Notes under the pieces: generated by a model
Told to the model about the DNA's origin: nothing
Database searches by the model: none
What the model saw: only the letters and a program-made list of their open reading frames with translations
Program-made: the position numbers and the translations under genes
Part shown: positions 9,090-16,989 of the stretch, in pieces
Layout of the letters: each line of letters opens with the position of its first letter
How positions within the stretch are numbered: position 1 is the first letter of the stretch
NCBI RefSeq assembly: GCF_013201545.1
Contig: NZ_CP053746.1
Location: forward strand, 2,693,001 to 2,757,000
Direction of reading: 5' to 3'
DNA length: 64,000 bases
Origin: Pseudomonas graminis
GTDB taxonomy: Bacteria; Pseudomonadota; Gammaproteobacteria; Pseudomonadales; Pseudomonadaceae

Positions 9090-9980
9090 ATGTCACTGAA
9101 GCACTTTATCCAAATCACCAAACCGGGGATCATTTTCGGTAACGTGCTTTCGGTGGCAGGTGGCTTTTTTCTGGCGTCCAAGGGACATGTCGACATCGGC
9201 CTGTTCCTGGCAGCCGTGATCGGGACTTCGCTGGTGGTGGCTTCTGGTTGCGTTTTCAACAACTGCATCGATCGCGATATCGATGTGAAGATGGAACGCA
9301 CCAAGAATCGGGTGCTGGTGCAGGGGTTGGTGTCACTGAAACTGGCACTGATCTACGCTACCGTGCTGGGCGTTGTCGGCGTTGGCCTGCTGTACACCAA
9401 GGCCAACGCACTGGCGGCGCTGTTTGCCGTGATCGGCTTCGTGATCTACGTCGGCTTTTACAGCCTGTACCTGAAGCGCAGGTCGGTTCATGGCACCTTG
9501 GTAGGCAGCCTGTCAGGCGCGATGCCGCCGGTGATTGGTTACGTCGCGGTCAGCAACACGTTTGACCTTGCGGCGCTGACCTTGCTGGTGATGTTCAGCC
9601 TGTGGCAGATGCCTCACTCGTACGCCATCGCGATTTTCCGCTTCAACGACTATCGGGCTGCGTCGATTCCGGTCCTGCCGGTCAAGCGTGGTATCCGGGT
9701 CGCCAAGCGGCATATCCTGATCTACATTTTGGCTTTCCTGCTGGCGACCTTGATGCTGACGTTCGGCGGTTACGCCGGGCTCAATTATCTGGCCGTTGCG
9801 GCGGCGATGGGCATGTACTGGTTGTACATGGCCTGGACCGGCTACAAAGCCAAAGACGACACTGTTTGGGCACGCAAGCTGTTCGTGTTCTCCATCTTCA
9901 CGATCACTGCCTTGAGCGTGGCCATGTCGCTGGATTTTCAGGTAACTAAGGAACTGTTGGTCACATACGCAGCGCCTTAG
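9090..9980 (+). CDS. cyoE: protohaem IX farnesyltransferase (haem O synthase)
   Basis: 296 residues, a polytopic UbiA-superfamily prenyltransferase. It attaches a farnesyl group to haem b to make the haem o used by CyoB. The polyprenyl-diphosphate-binding Asp-rich motif is [18 protein letters not shown], and a second conserved loop reads [14 protein letters not shown]. About nine membrane helices. Last gene of the operon, ten bases after cyoD (GAGG before the ATG) and followed by a terminator. Confidence 0.95.
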   Translation: MSLKHFIQITKPGIIFGNVLSVAGGFFLASKGHVDIGLFLAAVIGTSLVVASGCVFNNCIDRDIDVKMERTKNRVLVQGLVSLKLALIYATVLGVVGVGLLYTKANALAALFAVIGFVIYVGFYSLYLKRRSVHGTLVGSLSGAMPPVIGYVAVSNTFDLAALTLLVMFSLWQMPHSYAIAIFRFNDYRAASIPVLPVKRGIRVAKRHILIYILAFLLATLMLTFGGYAGLNYLAVAAAMGMYWLYMAWTGYKAKDDTVWARKLFVFSIFTITALSVAMSLDFQVTKELLVTYAAP

Positions 9981-10000
9981 TCGACTGAATGAAACGAAGA

Positions 10001-10037
10001 AAACCCGGTTGCTCGTGAGAGAAACCGGTTTTTTTTT
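10001..10037 (+). terminator. rho-independent terminator of the cyo operon
   Basis: Stem AAACCGGT-type arms (aaacccggtt with gaaaccggttt) close a GCTCGTGAGA loop and are followed by a run of nine T, just after the cyoE stop. Confidence 0.85.
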
Positions 10038-10059
10038 CGAGCTGAATAAAGTCTTTGGG

Positions 10060-11046
10060 TTAGCTTGCCGGCCCTTTCGCAGCGACCTCCTCGGCGTCCT
10101 TGGCTGGCCCGAGCACGATGGCCAGATGGCGCAAGTCTTCGATCTCCACGCTGACGCTTTTCCCGGAAGGGCTGGCGACCAGTTTGCCCAGGGCAAATAC
10201 GGTGAAGAAGCGCACCTCATCCGCATGGCTCAGCAGCTCGCTGAGGTAGCGGCTGGAGCGGTAGGCCTGCATCTGCGCGGGCGACACGTACAAGGTCACC
10301 AACTTGCCTTGCAAGCGATCGAAGAACTTGAATTTGAAGCCCGTCCCATAGCGCTCGACCAGACCGCCGCCATACAGCACCCGACGCTCGTCATTGAGCT
10401 GAGCGAATTTGATATGGCGAAAATAGGCGCGCAATGACACCTCGCCCTGACCCGGAATGCGCAAGGTGAGCAGAGCCAGTTCTTCCTTGGTCAACGAGGC
10501 CTGGGCCTGACGAAAGCTGTCGACCAGACGCTCCAGATTGCTGGTGCGATTCTGCTTGTCCTGTTTGGCCTTCAACGCGTCAGCTGGGAGCGTGGCGTCT
10601 TCGGCCTTCTCGGTCGGCTCGGCGTCAGGCTTGTCTGTCGGCGACGTGGATTTTACGCGTTCCTTCGGGGTGGGATCGAAGACGTCGATGTAGTCATCCA
10701 GCTTGCGCTTGAGCTTGCGCAACTCGCTTTCAGCTTCGGTTTCGTTTTCCTGCGCAACCGGCGTCTTGACGGCTTCATCCACCCACTCGCAATCGGCGTG
10801 ATGTTCGTAGTTGGGGTTGGCCCGGTAGTGCGCGGCGACGAAGGTCGGATGCTCCTGGGGCTTCACGTCATAGCGAACCCCGGTGATCTTGACGCCCAGC
10901 GCGCGACACGGTTCGGACGAGCACAGGAAACTGAAGCGCGCCCGAGGTGGCTCTTGAGAAAAATACTCGCGTCGCGCCGCCACGATGGAAAGCTCTTGCT
11001 GCAGCTCGATGCAAAACGCGCGAGTAATGGTTCTGTTGGTTTTCAT
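10060..11046 (-). CDS. hypothetical protein, putative N-terminal zinc site
   Basis: 328 residues from the ATG at 11046 (MKTNRTITRA); longer upstream frames run into the next gene. No family was recognised with certainty. The first 90 residues contain C42 and C47 (LCSSEPC), then FRANPN-like text and H82-H83-x2-C86 followed by W, a spacing that suggests a bound zinc and recalls the zinc-finger start of CoiA-like or nuclease-associated proteins. Residues about 95-190 are charged and E/K-rich with low-complexity TEKAEDAT text, then a folded C-terminal part rich in aromatic residues (RRVLYGGGLVERYGTGFKFKFF). No signal peptide or membrane helix, so cytoplasmic. The start is 49 bases from the pheC-like stop. 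Confidence 0.6.
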   Translation of the reverse strand: MKTNRTITRAFCIELQQELSIVAARREYFSQEPPRARFSFLCSSEPCRALGVKITGVRYDVKPQEHPTFVAAHYRANPNYEHHADCEWVDEAVKTPVAQENETEAESELRKLKRKLDDYIDVFDPTPKERVKSTSPTDKPDAEPTEKAEDATLPADALKAKQDKQNRTSNLERLVDSFRQAQASLTKEELALLTLRIPGQGEVSLRAYFRHIKFAQLNDERRVLYGGGLVERYGTGFKFKFFDRLQGKLVTLYVSPAQMQAYRSSRYLSELLSHADEVRFFTVFALGKLVASPSGKSVSVEIEDLRHLAIVLGPAKDAEEVAAKGPAS

Positions 11047-11095
11047 GGATACGGCGGGGTCCTGTGCCGAAGTCTTGCGGGCGTGCTGCGCGTTG

Positions 11096-11881
11096 TCACT
11101 CTGTGGGCATCGCCAGCCATTCGCCAACCACTTTCTTGTAGGCGCCGGTGGCTTTGGTGAGATGCAGCCATTGATCAACGTACGCCTTCCAGGCCACGTC
11201 ATCCCGCGGCAGCAGGTAGGCCTTTTCGCCGTACTGCATATAATTCGACGGATTGACCGTGCACAAGCCGGGGATGCGTTTCTGCTGGTACAGCGCTTCG
11301 GACGCGTCGGTGATCATCACGTCGGCTTGCTTGTCGAGCAACTGCTGGAAAATGGTTTTGTTGTCGTGGAAGGCCAGACTGGCCTTGGGCAGGTAGGCAT
11401 GGGCGAAGGCTTCGTTGGTGCCACCTTGAGGCTCGATCAGTCGAACGCCGGGCTGATTGATCTGCTCAAGCGTCTGGTACTTCGATTCATCTTCGCAACG
11501 TACCAATGGCACCTTGCCGTCGATGTCCAGCGTGCTGCTGAACGCCGCCTTCTTCTGCCGCTCCAGGGTGACCGAGATACCGCCGACGGCCATGTCGCAT
11601 TTGCCGGCCGTGAAGTCGGGCATCAGGGTTTTCCAGGTGGTCGGGACCCACTCGATCTTCACACCGAGGCTCTGAGCCAGCGACTGCGCCAGCTCGATGT
11701 CGATGCCTTCGTACTGGCCGTCTGGCTTGAGAAAGGTGTACGGCTTGTAGTCCCCGGTCGTGCAAACGGCCAGTTGGCCCTTCTGCATGACGGTGTCCAG
11801 GTGCGACGGCGTCTCAGCGGCTTGAGCCTGTGCGATGCTGACCATGCTCAACAGCAAACCGGCGGTGATGCGTGTGTTCAT
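11096..11881 (-). CDS. pheC: periplasmic cyclohexadienyl dehydratase, PheC-like (solute-binding-protein fold)
   Basis: 261 residues with a signal peptide cleaved near AQA-A (residue 21). The fold is that of type II amino-acid binding proteins, but many positions match periplasmic cyclohexadienyl dehydratase: TTGDYKPYTF (41-50), GGTNEAFA (153-160), TIFQQLLDKQADVMITDA, and the C-terminal EKAYLLPRDD and YVDQWLH. PheC converts prephenate or arogenate to phenylpyruvate or phenylalanine. No ABC permease or ATPase lies nearby, favouring an enzyme over a transport component. The alternative is a true amino-acid-binding protein; testing dehydratase activity would decide. Confidence 0.75.
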   Translation of the reverse strand: MNTRITAGLLLSMVSIAQAQAAETPSHLDTVMQKGQLAVCTTGDYKPYTFLKPDGQYEGIDIELAQSLAQSLGVKIEWVPTTWKTLMPDFTAGKCDMAVGGISVTLERQKKAAFSSTLDIDGKVPLVRCEDESKYQTLEQINQPGVRLIEPQGGTNEAFAHAYLPKASLAFHDNKTIFQQLLDKQADVMITDASEALYQQKRIPGLCTVNPSNYMQYGEKAYLLPRDDVAWKAYVDQWLHLTKATGAYKKVVGEWLAMPTE

Positions 11882-11948
11882 CGAGTCGATCCCTCTGCGT
11901 CAAATGCCTGTCTGCCGTTATAGAGGCGGTCGCCGCAGATGGGAAGCG

Positions 11949-12394
11949 TTATCCCGCAGAGGAGGGCGGGACGTCTTTCGCCCGCTTGGCTGCCTGGCGG
12001 GCGGGGCGCGTTTTCGCGCGACGATGCCGATACAGCGCGACAGCTGCGCCCACCACAACCACGCCGATGAAGATCGGCATTTTATAAGGCTTCAGGTTGC
12101 CGAGCATGTTCTCCAGGAAACCGCCCGCCCAATAGCCGGCGGCCAGAAACAGGCTCGCCCAGACTGCCGCGCCGATCAGGTTGATCACCGCAAAACGGAT
12201 AGGCGACAAGCGACTTGCGCCGATGACCAAAGGCCCGATCAAACGCATGCCGTAGAGAAAGCGCACCGAGAAAATGGACGCCGTGGGGTAGCGCCGAGGA
12301 TCAGGATGGTTTCCCCTTCCAGCAGGCAGCCGATGAACACGGCCCAGTAACCGTAGTTTGAAAGCAGATAGTTGAAGTCGATGTGTTCGAACAT
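11949..12394 (-). pseudogene. DedA-family membrane protein, broken by internal deletion and frameshift
   Basis: The ATG at 12394 opens a typical DedA start (FEHIDFNYLLSNYGYW, then GCLLEGETILIL). After about 35 codons the frame collapses. The C-terminal half is in a different frame, resuming around 12275 with SVRFLYGMRLIGPLVIGASR and running to the stop at 11949. DedA proteins are about 200 residues; here roughly 80 residues of the central region are missing and the two halves are out of frame. DedA proteins act in membrane homeostasis and lipid-carrier flipping. A sequencing or assembly error is the alternative. Confidence 0.75.
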
Positions 12395-12537
12395 GGAAGG
12401 CCGGTGGTTTTCGGTGAATGGATGCCTGCTGAAAAGTCCAGCAGTGTGCGCCTTGGGGGACACATTGCACGCCGTTCGACCGAAGCCGGTCGTCATCGGT
12501 TCGGTCGCTTTGAGTCGAATCTTCCGGCGCCGCACCG

Positions 12538-13443
12538 TCAGGGAAAGGTCTGTGGGTCGCTCAGGCAGTGGATCAGGTGATCGTAGACAAGTCGTACCCT
12601 GCTCGGCACCGGCCCTGACTGCGTCCGGTACACGGATAGGTCCATGGGCGGCGGCGCCACTGTCGGCAACACCTCGACCAGACGCCCGTCACGAAGATGC
12701 GCCTCGGCCAGGTAATGGGGCATCTGCGCAAATGTGACACCCGCCAGCACGAATTCCAGCTCAGTCTCCGGGTCATCACAACTAAAGGCGGGGGAGGGCG
12801 GCAAGTAGCTTTGGCCTTCGGACAGAAACCACGGCCAGGGTCGTCCGTTGTTACGGTCAATCAACGTCGACAGCGGCAGTGCTTTCAAGTCTTCGAGTGT
12901 GGCCGGCATCCCGACTGCGGCAATCAGTGCCGGCGCTGCCACGATCTTCAACGGCACATGCGCCACCGCCCGCGCGACGTAGCGCCGGTCCCGGACCGTG
13001 CCGATGCGAATGCCGATGTCGATCCTCGAGGCGACGGCGTCGGTGAGCTGGTCGTCCAGGCTTAACTCGATCCGCAGGCCGGGATGTTGCTGCATCAATG
13101 GCTGGAGAAAACCGGCCAGATAGAGCTTCCCGATCGAGTGCGGCGCTGTAATGCCCACGCGGCCCACCACATCCGCCGCTGGATTTTTCGTGTGGGCGGC
13201 GAACAAGCGATCAAATTGGTCGAGGGTATCACGCGCCTGTCGCGCAACCTCTGCGCCGTACGCCGTGACATGGGCCTGTCGTGTGCTGCGATGAAACAAC
13301 GGCTCGGCGAAGGTTCGCTCGAGCTCTTTGATGGCACGCGTAACCTTTTGTGGCGAGGTACCGAGGCGAGTCGCGGCTTCCCGAAACGTAGGCGCGTCAA
13401 CGGCCACCAGAAAGATACGCAGCATTTCCATTCGGTTAAGCAT
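12538..13443 (-). CDS. LysR-family transcriptional regulator
   Basis: 301 residues. Residues 1-60 are the winged helix-turn-helix (FREAATRLGTSPQKVTRAIKELERTF), followed by a linker helix and a substrate-binding-like effector domain (VGRVGITAPHSIGKLYLAGF onward). It is divergently transcribed from the SDR gene with 118 bases between the starts, the usual arrangement for a LysR regulator and its target. A palindrome of the T-N11-A type sits next to its own start, fitting autorepression plus target control. The inducer is unknown. Confidence 0.88.
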   Translation of the reverse strand: MLNRMEMLRIFLVAVDAPTFREAATRLGTSPQKVTRAIKELERTFAEPLFHRSTRQAHVTAYGAEVARQARDTLDQFDRLFAAHTKNPAADVVGRVGITAPHSIGKLYLAGFLQPLMQQHPGLRIELSLDDQLTDAVASRIDIGIRIGTVRDRRYVARAVAHVPLKIVAAPALIAAVGMPATLEDLKALPLSTLIDRNNGRPWPWFLSEGQSYLPPSPAFSCDDPETELEFVLAGVTFAQMPHYLAEAHLRDGRLVEVLPTVAPPPMDLSVYRTQSGPVPSRVRLVYDHLIHCLSDPQTFP

Positions 13444-13457
13444 GTCAGGCCACTCGT

Positions 13458-13505
13458 ATTCCAGAAAGTGGAATTCTCAAAACCGAACTCTTCCATTTTG
13501 TGGCA
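13458..13505. promoter_or_regulatory. LysR-type operator between the divergent LysR and SDR genes
   Basis: A perfect palindrome ATTCCA-GAAAG-TGGAAT (13458-13474) fits the T-N11-A LysR box. A second imperfect copy, TTCCA-TTTTG-TGGCA (13491-13505), starts 32 bases after the first palindrome's TTCCA, about three helical turns. This pairing resembles recognition and activation sites. Confidence 0.6.
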
Positions 13506-13561
13506 GGAATATCCAGCGCAAACTCGCTCCCATCAACTTCCCATGCGTCAGGAGAACTGCA

Positions 13562-14305
13562 ATGAGCAATGGCATTCAAGGCAAAGTCGTCGTCATCACC
13601 GGCGCAAGCAGCGGACTCGGCGAAGCCACCGCGCGGCATCTGGCAAAACTGGGCGCCAAGGTCGTCCTCGGCGCGCGCCGTCAGGAGCGCATGGACGTCA
13701 TCGTCCGCGACATCAAGGCCAACGGCGGTGAAGCATCGGCCTACACCGTTGACGTCACTCGCCGAGACGACCTGTCAGCACTCGTTGAAAACGCCATTCG
13801 CGACTTCGGCCGCATCGACGTCATGATCAATAACGCCGGGCTCATGGCCATCGCGCCGATCGCGGAATTGCGCGTCGACGAATGGGACCGCATGATCGAC
13901 ATCAACGTCAAAGGCGTGCTCTACGGAATCGCCGCCGCACTGCCGAAGTTCGAAGCGCAGGGCTCCGGGCACTTCATCAACATCTCGTCGGTGGCCGGCA
14001 TCAAAGTCTTCAGCCCGGGCGGCTCCGTCTACAGCGGCACCAAGTACGCCGTCCGCGCGATCTCCGACGGCCTGCGCCACGAAGTCGGCGGCAAGATCCG
14101 CACCACCACCATCGAACCCGGTGCCGTGGATTCCGAGTTGAAACTGGGCAGCGGCCATCAGCCGAGCGCGGATGTGGTCAAAGAGTTCTACAAGCAGGCG
14201 ATCCCCGCCGAGTCCGTCGCCCGCGCAATTGCCTACGCGATTGAGCAGCCGGGGGATGTGGACATCAACGAGATCGTGCTGCGGCCGACTTCGCAGGACT
14301 TTTGA
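13562..14305 (+). CDS. short-chain dehydrogenase/reductase
   Basis: 247 residues from the ATG at 13562, preceded by AGGAG. A classical SDR: Rossmann nucleotide motif TGASSGLG (13-20), NNAG (90-93), catalytic Ser in NISSVAG (about 142-143) and YSGTK (Y157, K161). Arg residues after the second strand (GARRQER) suggest NADP(H). It oxidises or reduces an alcohol/ketone that cannot be named from sequence. The divergent LysR regulator and intervening palindrome make it the probable target gene. Confidence 0.88.
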   Translation: MSNGIQGKVVVITGASSGLGEATARHLAKLGAKVVLGARRQERMDVIVRDIKANGGEASAYTVDVTRRDDLSALVENAIRDFGRIDVMINNAGLMAIAPIAELRVDEWDRMIDINVKGVLYGIAAALPKFEAQGSGHFINISSVAGIKVFSPGGSVYSGTKYAVRAISDGLRHEVGGKIRTTTIEPGAVDSELKLGSGHQPSADVVKEFYKQAIPAESVARAIAYAIEQPGDVDINEIVLRPTSQDF

Positions 14306-14354
14306 TTGGGAGGGTATTGCGGCTGGGGTGGATAGGTCGTGATACCGCGGCGAA

Positions 14355-14424
14355 TGCTAAAGCCAGTCCCATTAAGTGCACGCGTTGCTTTAGTGGGACC
14401 GGCTTCAGCCGGGACGAGGCCGGT
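14355..14424. repeat. REP doublet (inverted pair, REPIN-like)
   Basis: Left arm gctaaagccagtcccattaa (14355-14374) and right arm tttagtgggaccggcttcag (14389-14408) are near inverted copies, followed by a small GC-rich hairpin ending at 14424. The right arm matches the pseudomonad REP style (TAGTGGGACCGGCTTCAGCCGGGA). These are non-coding elements mobilised by RAYT transposases; no RAYT gene is in the window. Confidence 0.75.
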
Positions 14425-14504
14425 TTAATCGCAAGCAGATTGCGACATGTCACATATCATCCGCCCGGCTAAATCCGGCCTTGCTAAGCGCAAGAGTCAG
14501 CGCC

Positions 14505-15341
14505 TTACTGCAAATCAACCGTCAGCGACGGCGCCCCGAAACTCACCAGTTGCGCGTTGGACTGGCTCAAATATCCGCTCCAGAAACTCTCCAGCTTCTG
14601 CACCGTATTGCCCGACCGATAACCATTCTTGGCAGTCCCGGGCACCAGACCTGCACCCAATACATACACCTTGGCACCGCCCAGGTCGGCAAACAGTTTC
14701 TTCTGCTCGACCTTCTTCAGCTCGGCAGCCGGGTCAATGGCGCGGATCTGGTTGCTGGCGTAGAAGCTTCCGAAGTCGCTGTTCTCCAGCATGTCCGAAA
14801 CCAACAACACCACCTTCTCTCGCGCAGGCCGTGGGGCGATGTCTTCGCCTATCTGCTTGAGACTGAAAAAGATCTCGCTCTTGGCGATGTCCTCGCCCGG
14901 CTTCGCAAAACTTTCCACCAGTTTCTGGCCAAGCGTTTTGCGGAAGAAATCGACTTGTTTGGTCAGGCAGCTGTCCAGCTGACGCAAACTGTTCATGCCG
15001 ATATCGTCGCGTTTCTTCTCGTCCAGCTTGTCTTCAAGTTGCCCGGTATACATCAGCTTCATGTAATTGCCGGGCAAGTAGGCCGAAAACTGGTACAGCC
15101 GAACGCTGTCACCCGGTTTGACGTAACGCAGCGCGTGACTGTAAGTCGAGTCCTTCAGGTCCTTTGGCAACTGAACCGTCTGGTCGACGATGATAGTCAA
15201 CTCGCGTCCTGAGGAAGCGGGCCGGTATTCGGACAGTTTTGCAAACTCATAGCAACTGGGCAGGTCATTGCGCTCAGCCGCGTGCAATAACGGCGTGTCC
15301 AGTAACAGGAAACTGCTTGCCAGCAAGGCGCGCCCGATCAT
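14505..15341 (-). CDS. secreted protein with degenerate von Willebrand A-like fold
   Basis: 278 residues with a signal peptide (cleavage near LHAAER, residue 22). A first strand LTIIVDQT (49-55) and a later VVLLVSDMLENSD (177-189) recall the beginning and middle of a VWA domain, but the DxSxS metal motif is degenerate (DQTVQ), so metal binding is doubtful. Cysteines at 30 and 125 could pair in the periplasm. Last gene of a three-gene operon, one base after the membrane-protein stop. No established family was recognised; its job is likely tied to the two upstream envelope proteins. Confidence 0.7.
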   Translation of the reverse strand: MIGRALLASSFLLLDTPLLHAAERNDLPSCYEFAKLSEYRPASSGRELTIIVDQTVQLPKDLKDSTYSHALRYVKPGDSVRLYQFSAYLPGNYMKLMYTGQLEDKLDEKKRDDIGMNSLRQLDSCLTKQVDFFRKTLGQKLVESFAKPGEDIAKSEIFFSLKQIGEDIAPRPAREKVVLLVSDMLENSDFGSFYASNQIRAIDPAAELKKVEQKKLFADLGGAKVYVLGAGLVPGTAKNGYRSGNTVQKLESFWSGYLSQSNAQLVSFGAPSLTVDLQ

Positions 15342-15342
15342 C

Positions 15343-16965
15343 TCACTGCTCCTGACGGGTTTGGGTGGCTTTTGCGGCCATCCGTTGCAGTTTCTGGACT
15401 TTCTTCAACTGCTCGACAGTCACCTGGTACTTGCCAGCGAGGAATGCCAGTTCGTCGTCGTCGAAGTCATTCAGATCGTCAAAGTTGTCCGGGTCAAGTG
15501 CGACTGCAGACTTCAGTGCAACTGGGGTCGCTTCTGGAATCGCGGTGGGCGTTGCCATCGCCAACTCGGCCGTCGCTGGTTGAGTAACCGCCGGCTTTGC
15601 CCTCGCACGCTCGTACGCCTGGTCTGTGCTCAGCTGCTCGCGGCGCAGACGGTCTTGCTCCAGACGGCTGTCGTCGCTCTTGCGGAAACCCTCATGGCGC
15701 TTGGTCACATAAGTATCGAAGTTGCGATGGCCAAACCCTTTGAGCAAATGCTCTCGCTCATGGCCCGAGGTGGTAATACGATTGGCAAGCCGACTTTGTA
15801 ATGCCGTCAGTTTGGCCTGCGCATCCCGGGCGACCCGTTCGCGAAGATTCTGATAGTGAGCCGCAAACTCTTCGGCATTATTGAACCCACGCGTGTATTG
15901 CCACGCTTGTCCCGACTGTTTCCCCGCGAAGGAGAACCGATTGGATAGCACGATGCCCACGCCCTGAATGCCCAGGAAAATCACCGAGAGAATAATGTAA
16001 GTCGTCAGCGACGCAGCACGGATGGCTTCCATTTTGTCGTGAGCCGAGGTCTGATCGGCACTCTGATTTTCCTGCGCGCTTTCGGCCGGCAACTCGAATG
16101 GTGAGTCCGGCAGTTTGTTGTTGCCCGACTGAGTCTGGCTGAAGGCATCCGGGTTGCTGACCAAATCAACTTCCATGGATTTGAGGCTGTAGTTACGGAT
16201 GACAAAGGCACCAATCGCAATCGCCAGCACATAAATCAGGCAGACCGTTGTCCAGGTGTATTTAGGCGTGACGCGCGCGTTGTGGTCAGTGCGGTTAAGC
16301 ACTTTCAGATAGTTGGGTTCGTCGTCGTCGCGGTAGGTATTGTCGATATCAACTTTGGTGTCCGCCTCCAGATCTCGCGGCGTGCGCGACTGTTCATACC
16401 AGGTGCGAATTTTGGTAATCAGGCTGCTGTGATGCATCTCGCGGCCTGCCATCTCGGTGAAAAATACAGCAGCGACAGAGAGCAGAAAGGCCGTGAACCA
16501 CGCCAGCATGCCAGCGACATTGGCGGATATGTTCTGCACCATAAACGGCGCGAGGACATAGGCAAAACCAACGGCCTCAAAGAAGATCAGCCCGATGATC
16601 AGCATCCACATGAGGAAGCCTTTCTCTCGTCGGCCGGTCTCGTGAACCTTGTTCAGGTAATCACGGCACTTGTCATAGAAGTCCGGGCTTTTGTTCAGCT
16701 CATGGTAATAAGAGTAATAGTCGGCGCAAAGGCGCGTTTCACTGTCCATCCAGCCATCCGCATTAGTGATGGGTGGCTTGCTGCTCCAGCGACTGATTCG
16801 ACCTACGAGCGGCAGCGCATACGCTACGTTCATATAGAAGTAACTGACCTTCGACCACCAGATCTTGATGGCAACCAAGAGCACCATCGTGCTCAGGATC
16901 AAACCCACTGCCACGCGGTGCAGTACAAGAAAAGCAGTCAGGGCGTCCATTGAAAACTGTTCCAT
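15343..16965 (-). CDS. polytopic membrane protein of unknown function with cytoplasmic C-terminal domain
   Basis: 540 residues. Five likely membrane helices: about 13-35, 118-138, 150-171, 240-262 and 320-343. Large charged loops after helices one and three, and a Q/R/K-rich helical C-terminus (345-540), are probably cytoplasmic. The acidic Ser/Asn/Gln-rich loop 265-318 is probably periplasmic. The C-terminal region carries HEREHLLKGFGHR, then an Ala/Pro linker and an acidic DDFDDDELAF stretch before a coiled-coil end. AGGAAC precedes the ATG. It sits 24 bases after the OmpA-type lipoprotein gene. No family was recognised. Confidence 0.72.
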   Translation of the reverse strand: MEQFSMDALTAFLVLHRVAVGLILSTMVLLVAIKIWWSKVSYFYMNVAYALPLVGRISRWSSKPPITNADGWMDSETRLCADYYSYYHELNKSPDFYDKCRDYLNKVHETGRREKGFLMWMLIIGLIFFEAVGFAYVLAPFMVQNISANVAGMLAWFTAFLLSVAAVFFTEMAGREMHHSSLITKIRTWYEQSRTPRDLEADTKVDIDNTYRDDDEPNYLKVLNRTDHNARVTPKYTWTTVCLIYVLAIAIGAFVIRNYSLKSMEVDLVSNPDAFSQTQSGNNKLPDSPFELPAESAQENQSADQTSAHDKMEAIRAASLTTYIILSVIFLGIQGVGIVLSNRFSFAGKQSGQAWQYTRGFNNAEEFAAHYQNLRERVARDAQAKLTALQSRLANRITTSGHEREHLLKGFGHRNFDTYVTKRHEGFRKSDDSRLEQDRLRREQLSTDQAYERARAKPAVTQPATAELAMATPTAIPEATPVALKSAVALDPDNFDDLNDFDDDELAFLAGKYQVTVEQLKKVQKLQRMAAKATQTRQEQ

Positions 16966-16989
16966 GTTGTTCCTCGAGCGTTACGTACT

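Noticed and set aside
12239..12535. A 98-residue free-standing gene
   Set aside because: Its last residues are out-of-frame DedA sequence; only the part from 12394 is the real DedA start.
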